Assembly (NCBI GenBank): GCA_001655205.1
Contig: LPNZ01007172.1
Location: forward strand, 1 to 49,486
Length of the DNA: 49,486 nt
Direction: 5' to 3'
Source of the DNA: Lenisia limosa
Lineage: Eukaryota; Breviatea
Each line of letters opens with the position of its first letter. Positions within the stretch are counted from its first letter, which is position 1. The notes under the pieces are model-generated. The model searched no databases. It worked only from the letters and a program-made list of their open reading frames with translations, and was not told where the DNA came from. A program made the translations under genes and the position numbers. Below, in pieces: positions 34,301-44,166 of the stretch.

Positions 34301-37300
34301 NNNNNNNNNNNNNNNNNNNNNNNNNAAAATTGCAATGTAGTATATAAAATATAATATATACATATCGATATACTATATTAATATACCTACTACATACTAT
34401 ATGTAGTATATAAATATACATTTTGCTCCCAGACATAGGGACATACCCCCATTGATATATACATGATAAACATTTGAATTATGGCCTGACATACCATACA
34501 TACCCCCAAATATCGGACACACTATTTATATCATATACTATATGTATAGTCAAAGCTCCGGACATCATTCAAAATTCCCGGACACATCAAAACTCCCGGA
34601 CAGCTTGAGTTTTTCAACAAAATCACCATAAACCACCCAGAAACCCTATTTCCCTTCTGTTTTTCAAAGTAATCTCNNNNNNNNNNNNNNNNNNNNNNNN
34701 NNNNNNNNNNNNNNNNNNNNNNNNNNNNNNNNNNNNNNNNNNNNNNNNNNNNNNNNNNNNNNNNNNNNNNNNNNNNNNNNNNNNNNNNNNNNNNNNNNNN
34801 NNNNNNNNNNNNNNNNNNNNNNNNNNNNNNNNNNNNNNNNNNNNNNNNNNNNNNNNNNNNNNNNNNNNNNNNNNNNNNNNNNNNNNNNNNNNNNNNNNNN
34901 NNNNNNNNNNNNNNNNNNNNNNNNNNNNNNNNNNNNNNGAAAAAAATCCAGTGAAAAGGCAAAAGGGGGGGCCCCGGGAGACCAAATTCACGGATTTATG
35001 ACATTTTTTCTTAGGGAACATTAGGAGGTCCATTTCTCTATGTATCTGTCGAAGCATTTTTTCAAAAAACACAAGCAATGGCCTATACAAGGTGTCAACT
35101 TCAAGCTGTCCGGGAGTTTTGATGTGTCCGGGAATTTTGAATGATGTCCGGAGCTTTGAGGACCCACATATATATATACTATATGACGTTGACCCTAACT
35201 CACCAACAAGGTTGCAAATATTGACGGAGAGGCGATTACTGTGACCCCTTATGTTGATGGGGCTGACCATTGGAGGTTCGTGGAAGGCAAGAAAGATGGG
35301 CAACTAAACACTACCTCTTCTGTTACACTTCTTCAGGTCAGATCGAATGTCAGCTGTTCATCAAGTTACTGTCGCCAACAACACCTTTCATCGAATTAGC
35401 TTGAACCCTCGGTAAAGGGTGTTATGCTTATTGTATAGCAAGGTCCTGTTAATGTATAAAAGAAACTTGTTGCCATAAATTGTATTTAAACTTTGTATTT
35501 CCGCTTCGCAATAAGTCTGCTTGTATACACACTACATACATACTGTGTCTCTAACAGGTCAGACCTTCAGCTACAATGAGAATCGGACTTTCCTTTGCGA
35601 GACCTACAGGAATTAGCCTCATCGGAAATTCTATTTCAATGTGGGTTCGGTACAAAGGTGAAAACCTGTATTAGATTTCATTTTACAAACATCTATTATG
35701 ATATTATATGAAATGATATATTACATAATATACATATATATTACATAATTTACTTGAATAGGGTTGGACACAACGCAGTTCAGTTCAGCTATGGTGGTGG
35801 AACGGCTGGAGACACAAAACCTCCAAGTAGCCCGATTGAAAAGTCAATGTAAGCTACAGAGGGGGGGGGGTCTTATATTACCTTTAATTTCATTTTACAG
35901 GGGGCAAAATTTGATCCAAGGCAACTACATTGACAGGTCATGTATTCACACAACTGACTGTGGATGTATCAAGGTTAGTAGTTTGTCCTTTGATTGGTAT
36001 TACCCAAATGCTTACTGATGCCTTGGTAGTTCTGGGGGCCCACGGACAAGGACATATTCTTCGACGCTTTGGCAGTCGATAATGTCTGTACGAACTGCAT
36101 GGGATGGACGGCCCCAAGGTTGGCCTTAACGTATAGTCACCAAACGACTCTGCTGTGACTTGTAGTTATTGTTTAGTATGCAACGTGGCTATTGGGGACG
36201 TACTGGACACGGGTCATTCGGCCTCTACACCGACCTTGTTAATGGGGTGTCTTTCTTTAGGTTGGTGTATATTGCTTTTTAATCTGGTTATCTACCATGT
36301 CTTGATGTTCCTTGATGGTAACTACTTTACTTGTCCCTAAGTCTCTCGGAGAACAGTTTCTCACACTCAGGAACACAGTTTTCAACTCAATCGCAACATC
36401 ATGCATGATCCATCAGCTCGCTGGAGGAGATGGGGTTTGTGGGGGTTTTTTTTTTACTTTTTTCTTCCTTTTCACCTATCTAGGCAACATATGTGTCGAA
36501 TAATCTCTTCCTCCATTCTCGTGACGGGATTTCGGGAGCCTGGGAAGGCGTATGCGTGGTCACTTTTTACCAACTTTCACCATCAGTGGTCTCCTCGTTT
36601 TACAGTACTTAAAAAGATTTATGATTTAGGATAAAATGAAGGAGTTTGTAGTTAAAGCCAATGTGATGGCTGATCATGGGCCTGAAGCAATTCACCTCCT
36701 TGGCAAGTCTCCATACCCAACAAATAAGGTATCAAAACCACCACGATGTAAATACAAACCTAAGCGTTAACTCACACTGATTATAGTTTATTTTTGACTT
36801 TGACTCGTTTGAAGACGTAAATCAAGACAAAACTTCCTTTTACAATGGTGAGAATGGTGACAGTAACCTTCGGTTTTGATTGCATTTTGGTGTTTTTTGT
36901 TGCCCTTCTCAGATTTCACAGCCTTTCACTATCCAGGAATCTTGGTGAATTGGGGTACTGAAACCGTTACTTGGGAGACTCTTGCTGAAGGCCAATCAGC
37001 GAACGTGGAATGGCTTAAACCTGTGAGAGAATTTGATTTCATTATATAATATATTCCAAGTACTCTTTATGTATAGTATTATGTATGTGGGATATATTAC
37101 TTGTTTTATTTTTTTCCAGTTTGAGCCAAATGGAATCATGTCCACCAGTGTACTGAAAAACTACAAATACACGAGATTCCCATCTGGATACGGAGACTCG
37201 TAAGAGGGAGCCTCACACTGGGTGTAATGATGAAAAGGATCATATTGTTCTGTATTATTTATTGAATATTCTATGTTGAAATTATTTTTTCTAGAGCAAT

Positions 37301-37941
37301 CAAGACAGTTCAATACTTCAAGCCTATCGATGGCTTTGACAGCTCCGATGTAGACCTGACTGATGTATCCGCCCGCGGCCCCAGTAGCCTTGATCCTCAT
37401 ATCACATATCTCCTTAATTTGTGAGTAGGAAGGCAACACCGTCCCCGCCCCACCCCTGTCATTTACTGCTATAGATTCAGCTTATGCCACACGTGTACAA
37501 ACACCTGCTCGATTGGACCTGGTGAGTATGTCCCCCGCCACCGTAATATTTATACTATCCTTTACGTGGGTTGTTTTCACCATCCAGGTTCAATGGACTC
37601 CTGTCGACGAAGTACCCCCCAAGCGTCACTATATTCGCTTGACTCCTTGTCTCTCGACCCAAATTGTCCTTTGTATAATCAAAAAAGTTTGGAAGTTTTT
37701 TTCTTGTTTGACCTGTTAGTTGTCCCAGATACACCTTCGGATAAGTCTGAAGACAGCGACTCAATCAGCGACACCTCATCGTCGTCATCATCTTTCCTCA
37801 CGATTGCGGTCGTCGTAGTCGCAGGAGTTGCAGTTGTTGGCGCTGCAGGTAAGATTCTCTCGTTTTGGTTTCACGTTGGTAGGCTTCTTTATCGTCACCA
37901 AGACTGGTTTGAAAGAGAAGATTCCTGGTAGCTGGATCTAA
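31383..37941 (+). CDS. right-handed parallel beta-helix surface protein, signal peptide plus C-terminal membrane anchor
   Basis: The start at 31383 gives MVFRIDILGCFSILALSLTF, a clear signal peptide. The mature part opens with SISASAGDGSEEKPFRLIKD, and the next exon gives GDTILIGGGIYQEY (about 31750-31795). This is the typical first coil of pectate-lyase-like beta-helix proteins (asymmetric GDG-S-KPF--I-DAL----PGDTI). Further coils include NNPITVKAADGASVLLMGG (about 31935), FDLSSRSHVVVDGLQLTGY (about 33390), VVIKNNVVEYEGIYLLRIEK (about 33580), MRIGLSFARPTGISLIGNSI (about 35577) and WDWGR-type turns. Near the end a Cys-rich stretch (CHTCTNTCSIGPGSMDSCRR, split by an intron at about 37528) precedes a Ser/Asp linker (about 37740-37795). 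A transmembrane helix FLTIAVVVVAGVAVVGAAG and a basic tail TKTGLKEKIPGSWI follow. Enzyme activity (polysaccharide lyase or hydrolase) cannot be assigned. One 1.3-kb intron (33889-35210) is filled with repeats. Confidence 0.78.
33912..34512. repeat. dispersed direct repeats of gacataccccc-attg-tatata
   Basis: Copies are gacatacccc at 33914, gacatacccccattgtatat at 33990, gacatacccccattgatata at 34439 and catacccccaaat at about 34500. The string tatacaatgcca also occurs twice (about 33974 and 34202). The arrangement suggests tandem or nested copies of one AT-rich repeat unit, broken by the gap at 34221-34325. Confidence 0.6.
34550..35159. mobile_element. element with perfect 59-bp terminal inverted repeats
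   Basis: The left end 34550-34608 and the right end 35101-35159 are exact reverse complements over 59 bp, starting TCAAAGCTCCGGACATCATT. Within each end the motif CCGGACA occurs three times at about 18-bp spacing, like subterminal transposase-binding sites. No clear target duplication or TA flank is seen, so the superfamily is unknown. The interior is partly in a gap (34677-34938), and the readable part shows no transposase. Confidence 0.8.
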
Positions 37942-38017
37942 GACGTTTTTGTTTCAACTGGGGGGGGGGGTACTATGGGAAAATGAATTGTTTCAAAGAT
38001 ATAAAGGTTTCAGAACA
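37942..38017. other. 76-bp tail-to-tail spacer with G11 run
   Basis: This is the shortest stop-to-stop distance in the window, between the two surface-protein genes. A run of about 11 G lies at about 37961-37971. The transcripts almost certainly overlap or share a terminator region. Confidence 0.5.
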
Positions 38018-41000
38018 CTAGGAGAAGAACGGCCGTTGGGGCTTTGTCGGCATTTTGGTGATGGGGTGGCCCTTAGCAGACAAGACACAGAAAATAATCA
38101 GGACTGCCACGATGATCATTAAGGTACACCTGGATAAGTAAGCAAGAGAGATAAGAATGCTTGAATATAGCTTTACTATGATATACTAGGGGGGAACTGG
38201 ATAAAATCAGGGGGGATAAAAACATAATCAGCCCACCCAAAAGTGAGAGTCAGAATAAACCAAAAAGGCAAAGGAAGGCCATAAAGACGAACAATGAAGG
38301 TGGACTCCAAGTCACAGAAACTAAAGAGATAAAAAAATTTTGAGCAAAAAAGAGTTTCACCGGTGGCAGATAATGCAATATAGACGACCCCCCCCCCTCT
38401 TTCTCGCTCTCTCTCTCCCCACCTCTCAGTTTCAACGTTGCGAGTGCGAATTCGAATTCTAAAATAAATTTCGGGTAGCCCTCCAAGGTACCGTGGAAAA
38501 ACGCTTCCGCATGGGGATGAAAATGGACAATACCAATCAACTGAACAAGTCAAAAAGCAAAAGGGGGTTATACAGATTTAAAAGAGTGGTCAACAAAAAC
38601 AAAAATACAAGTTTCATACTTTCGTTATCTGTAGATTGGAACACATTTTCATCTCTGGTCCAAATACTGTCTGATCCCAAATTGAAACGTTCAACATCAT
38701 CGTAGCTCAAATCACTGAATAATTAGAGTAGTTGAGTCAGAGGACAATGACCCCCCCTCCCCTCACATCATCTCTTCAGGAGTTGAGCCATATGATACTA
38801 CATGAACTTCGTAGCGATCTTCGTAGACCCTGAAGCGATAAAGAGGGTTACGTAGTAATTCTAGGAAGAGGTTCATCACAAAAGCAAACACGCTTGTATT
38901 GGTTCTCTCGTCGTGTATCATGATAACAGGGCTGAATGGCAGGTAAAAGTAGAGACATGTCACATCATATGAATCCTGGAGAGTTACAAGTGCATTCAAT
39001 GGCAGAGAGGGAGGATTTGACTCACGTCGCAGTTATGGCTTGAGCCTTCCTTGCTGAGGTCTGGACTGAATGATAGTGATCTGCCTGGGGGACAGCTACA
39101 ATGTCACAGGTGGGTTTGGGAATTCCTAAATACTCTGAATCCAACGGACAAACCCTGTTCGAATTCTAACTTCGAGTGGTAAATTCTCATGGTCCTCATC
39201 CTGGCTTGACTGATAGAGACAAGACAGCGTGCTGAGAGAGTAAGCGGCATCAAGATCACTCATAATCTGCTCCAATGAGCTGACCTGTTTACAAAAGAGA
39301 TACTTAGAGCAGAATTTGTGAGGTCAACACCACTTTGTGAATATCCAAGGTCTAAGAAGGTTAAGAACACAGATTCAAACACATATTCTAGCTACCAACC
39401 TGTCGGTGTTCTTGACTCCTGAATCTCAAGGTCCACTGTCACCTTTGTTTGCTTCATATTTGACTTCGAAATAACCCTTAAATGATGATTCTCGGACTGA
39501 AAGTAACACATGTAAAACGATAAATAGTTTTCCCCACATACGACACGTTCATTCCAGTGGGAGGAGTAAAACGGAAGTGTAATATGGGGTTGTTGTCAAG
39601 AACACTGGCCGCGGCAGGAGTGTCAAACTCAAAGTGTAGCGACAGTGCCTGTGGGGAAATTTCAAAAAGAGCGAAATAAAGAAAGGCGTCAATCAAGGTG
39701 GGAAGAAAAAGGTGTTTAAGCGACCACTAACCTCATTATAGTTTAAGCTTGAGACCAAATGACCACTATTAGGTACATAGTTCACTACATTGGCTCTAGG
39801 ATATCAGTGACAGTAGAATCCTTCATCGGGTTAGTATGTTAGAGAAGTGACAAGTACGAACGGTAACCTACATAGCACTGATGTTTGAAGCTTCAATAGA
39901 AACTGTCGCTGTAGTATAAGGGCAACTTTGCCCTAATAATGCAGATTTCCGCAGCACCTAATTAATAATTTTAGATGGTATCACACTATTTACGACAAAA
40001 AAAAGAAGAGAGAGGGCATCTGTTTGCCAACCTCTCGAGTGATCACGGAGCGTAAACCAGTCAATCTCGCAATGCCATCTTGAGGTATGAGAAAGAATGA
40101 CATTAATTGCTGTAATGATAGTATCATGTACAACTTGAATAAACTAGATTGTATCATTTATGGTTTGAAATTTTCTACTTGAATGAATGCAGTCCGCTGA
40201 CATACCTGATGTTTGGACAAAGAGAGAAAGGTCTCCATTCCTGTTAAAAGAAGGCACCGCAGGAAGTTGATCTAGAGAGTTGTGAACATTCTCTTGGTTC
40301 TCAAAAGCACAACAAAAAGGCAATCAAACCTTCAGGAAGAGGGTCTGTGACAGACAAAAGTGAAAGCAGTGTGTCAGCACCAAGCCAAATCTAAAATGTT
40401 AATAGACCTTACCCTTTTATCGCAAACCTGTCCATTGTCGGACACAAAACAGAATTCAGCCTGTGCAGTTGACGCGAAAGATGTGAACTTCCCCAATTCT
40501 AAAGAACGGAGAACTGTCCAGGTGTGGCCGCCTGGTGAATTAATCAAGAAAACCCCATTTTTGCAAAACCAAAAACACATTAACTATACAAAGCCTTTTT
40601 AGTTTCCTATCCTTGGTGCATACCATCAGGGGAGAGGAGAGCAGCCGATTCACCGTAAGCAACCAATGTTGGTGACAACATGTGTGTTAAGGAAATATGA
40701 TGGACTTTAGACGGAATACCTACAGACATGGGTAAATAATGCTTTCAGACGGGGACGCGGGGCGGGGATATCCAGTATGTGAACCATATTACCCCACCAG
40801 AGTCGTATCGCATCTCATTGAGAAGTGCCCGAGGCTTGTACTGACCACTGACAAGACATTCGCCATAAGACTCCTAACGTTTCGTGAATTTGGAGGGGCA
40901 ACTCTTCTATTGGACAACATAGCCCCACAAACGTAGGTATCACCATATGACGTGGCACTGGAAGTTTCATGTTGGGCACAGGAGGAAACTAAACTATAAT

Positions 41001-43685
41001 AACTTTGCCAGAACATTTTAGCCCAAGTAAATATAATTAAACTCATAAAATACCTTGAATGAATGGTGGAAGGAAAGATATCACTTTGAAGGATTTCTCT
41101 GATAAATCATATTCCACCATTAAAGTGAGGTCGCATCTGAGGAGTTAACGTGGAGGAAAGGATCCTGAAAACGTGTTTAAGAGTTGTTTGTGAAAAATGC
41201 AACCTTATTAAACGCTTCACTACACTTAAGAAAAATATTCTCATCTTACTATATATCATTAATAGTATGGTATGCCAAATGTAATATACTATACGATATG
41301 TATATATGATATGTATGTTGTACTATATGATAGGATCACATGTTATGTTAATTTCGTGAATTGAAAAGAGAATTCAAACCCAAACCTACTCTGGTAAGAC
41401 ATTGACCGCAATGATAAGACCAGGGAGTGAGGCCCCAACAACAACATCGACTATTTCAACGCCTAACGCTCCTCCTGGCCACAATGTTGCTCCCCCTTTG
41501 CTGGCCACTCCACTTTGAACCTGAAAAATATTATCAAAAATAGGAAAGAGAAGCAGCCAAGTCTGAAAAAAGCCCATCAAAACATTGAAGCCCAAAAGCG
41601 TTAGACACTAACCGATTGTGCAGTGAGTCCACCAGGTAATACTGTCTCCTGGCCATCCACCCAATTGGCCAAATAATCAGAAAGAGTTTCTTGTTGATCA
41701 TTTATGACCTCTTCTTCGAGGTGCATCTAACAGTTAGTTTTACACACGAACATGTTCGTCCAACTTTCAGGGTGTCAAAGAATGGCGGTAGGGTGTAGTA
41801 CCTTCTTCCTGGTGTGTAGTATAACTTTGAAAGCGTTGCTATCACAGTACGCCCAACAAATCCCTCAACCTATTTGATGAGATAAATACGGTAATAAATT
41901 CACTGAGAATATGGAGACAAAATATCCCAATGGCACCCACCCCAGTATTCGAATATTCTTGGGGTTCCATTTTAACGCGCAATGGAGTGGTATCCAAAAC
42001 ATTCACCCGCAGAGTGTTGGAATCAGTCCAAGAATTCGGAAGGCCAGCATCAATGTTCTTTTCGTGGACAATCTCATTCCAGAAAGAGTAGTCATGGACG
42101 GGGTTCTCATATTCCAAGAATTCCAGTCCGTTTTTAGAAGACATAAACGTTCCAAATATGTCCTTACTTAACACTAAACGAAATGAGTGGAGGAATACCA
42201 ACCACCAACCAGGTGCAGGAAGAGCAGGGTGGCCACATGTCCCTGAAGATGGTGCAGGAATTCTTCCTCCCTTCATTATTATTATCACATTGTGAGATGA
42301 CTATACGCATAATATACATACATTTGCTATATAATTATGCATATACTATTATATTAATATGATATACAAAAATGAGAAATAAAAACAAGGCTCTATTTGT
42401 GCAATCTTAATAATTACAGCAACTCACTGGTGAAAGAACAGCATCAGTCGACCTCACAGGACTGTAAATAATTGATGTACTTTCTGAACTATCCTGCTGT
42501 GTTAGAAAAGCAAAAAAAAAAAACTGAGCAGAAAAAGTGCACAACCACCATACTTGAACTGCAATGTTTAAAACAGGGCTTGTAATTTCACTACCGAAGA
42601 GAAGTATTGTTGATGCACGATCGACTAAATATTCAGAAAAATTGAAGATTTGAGTGGCAAAAATAAGCGAGTCAAACCTGGATAAATAGTTGATGATGGT
42701 GAGTCAAATATGGGCTCTGCATCAAGAGAGGAGAGCACACTGACTGTGATACGACTGTTTTGAGTTAACAGAAAATTCAACGTATCCATATTTCCAAGAG
42801 CAAATTACCCTCCCACCTTGAGATAGGCTTTAAAGATGGGGTGCTAATGCCAATTGGTTGAACTGAAAAAGACTGGCTAGTAAAAAGAGAGCATCAACAG
42901 CCATGTGCGGAAATTAATTTTAAAACTTAAACAAATGCGACAGCACTGAAAGATTCTTTAGCAACCCCTCTTACAAATACACCAGGAGCACAAGCTTTGA
43001 AAGGGATGTACCATGCCTCTCCAGGTACATGAGCTAAAAGGGTTTAAAAGGGGGAAATGATGGTACCACATTGGTTACACCACCCACTTGTCTTCCATGT
43101 TTGGAGTGTTATTCTAGTGTCACAGGGGTTGGTTGAGTCAGCGGTCAGTGTTGGGAATAAGCCTAAGTAGATCACAAGAATCGCAGATTCATTATGTGCG
43201 GTTTAGCAGAAGTAACTAACATATTCTACAAATACATACTTGTAAACATTCTCATTACATATCCCATTTTGCTCCATATAAACTTGATGCCCTTCATGGG
43301 TCCAACCTAGTTTACTGAACGTTGATGTGGCATCAGCTGATGAGTCAGCCTGAAGCGTAACAAGCACATATGAGATCAGCTTACTTGAACATGATTGTCA
43401 CCCCTACCGTTGTCAACATAACTTTCATGAAATATACAGAGCTTGAAAGGGGGACAACTGAGAGCTTGGAGTCATAATCCACGATATCTGCTTTCCTACA
43501 ATTGTAAATGATGAACATAATCGATAAAAGAATGATGTTGCTGATAACAAAAAAAAATACCCACCCCCTAACCATGAACACAGCTGCTGTGAGGCAGTTG
43601 CTGCATGGAAGTGGCCCAAAATCAGAACATTGATGAACAAGCTCACTGGGAGGACCAAATAAGGCCAGAATTGTCCTTTTATCAT
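38018..43685 (-). CDS. unrecognised type-I membrane protein with large ectodomain (about 25 exons)
   Basis: I do not recognise the family. The start at 43685 gives MIKGQFWPYLVLPVSLFINV, a signal peptide ending near ATASQQLCSW. Ectodomain exons include DYDSKLSVVPLSSSVYFMKV (about 43470), GWTHEGHQVYMEQNGICNE (about 43310), VPGEAWYIPFKACAPGVF (about 43025) and SRITVSVLSSLDAEPIFDSP (about 42770-42700). Next are TDSNTLRVNVLDTTPLRVKM (about 42030-41975), GGATLWPGGALGVEIVDVVV (about 41500-41435), CDTTLVG (about 40810), SLHFEFDTPAAASVLDNNPI (about 39640-39580) and CPPGRSLSFSPDL (about 39100). The last exon is a transmembrane helix (LMIIVAVLIIFCVLS, about 38130) and a short basic tail ending KPQRPFFS and TAG. 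Composition (Ser/Thr/Val-rich, scattered Cys) suggests beta-sandwich extracellular domains; adhesion or recognition is only a guess. Its tail-to-tail neighbour is the beta-helix surface protein. Inner exon borders are approximate. Confidence 0.62.
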
Positions 43686-44166
43686 CTGGAACATTTTTAA
43701 AAAGAATAGAACACCAAAAAAAGACAACTCATTATTTACCTGAACTTCACTTGCAAAACAACACCATTGAGGTGCAGACGGATGAGGATTCAGTAAAAAA
43801 TTTGGTGGTGGGAGTGGTGTGAACAACGTGGTGAGTTTAAGCAAGGGCTTTGGATGGTGATGAAGTGTGTGCGCGGGGGGGGGGGTCGCTTTCTAACGAA
43901 GACCAATGTGCCCGTTTCTTCGTTTCTCTTTCTCTTGTTGATGCAGATTGGAAGAAAGGAAGAAAAAGGGCAAAAGGAAGAAAAGGGAAGGAGAGGGGAG
44001 GCGCGGTGACTCAGAGCCGGGGCAAATGTTGACATTTTTACGTTCTGCATCTCAGAATAACAACGATACTGTGCAACAATACAAATAGGAAATATATTTG
44101 TAAGAACTAAATATACCATAATTAGACAAATAAACCTCGAAAACCTCAACAATCTAATAATACTAT
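43686..44166. promoter_or_regulatory. intergenic between RIO1 3' end and surface-protein start
   Basis: These 481 bp hold the promoter and 5' UTR of gene 9 and the 3' side of RIO1. This is the only same-strand gene pair in the window. A G10 run at about 43876-43885 and a purine-rich block at about 43950-44010 are present. The short plus-strand frame at 43850-44032 has no family features and is not called. Confidence 0.35.

Larger units (their letters stand above)
33889..35210 (+). other. oversized repeat-filled intron of the beta-helix gene
   Basis: At 1,322 nt this intron is roughly ten times the local norm. It lies between the exons encoding DNSLHHWTISCNV and VANIDGEAITVTPYVDG. It contains several acatacccc(c) repeats, AT-rich palindromic tracts, two gaps (34221-34325 and 34677-34938) and a 610-bp inverted-repeat element. 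Confidence 0.7.

Noticed and set aside
41270-42370. AT-rich palindromic tracts (atatgtatatatgatatg and similar) as specific regulatory sites or origins
   Set aside because: Similar tracts occur in many introns (about 9440-9580, 21040-21080, 34330-34420, 35695-35750), so they look like general intron composition.
43850-44032. Plus-strand 60-codon frame between genes 9 and 10
   Set aside because: Low-complexity Lys/Gly/Arg composition, no splice continuation and no homology I can see; likely promoter or 5' UTR sequence.
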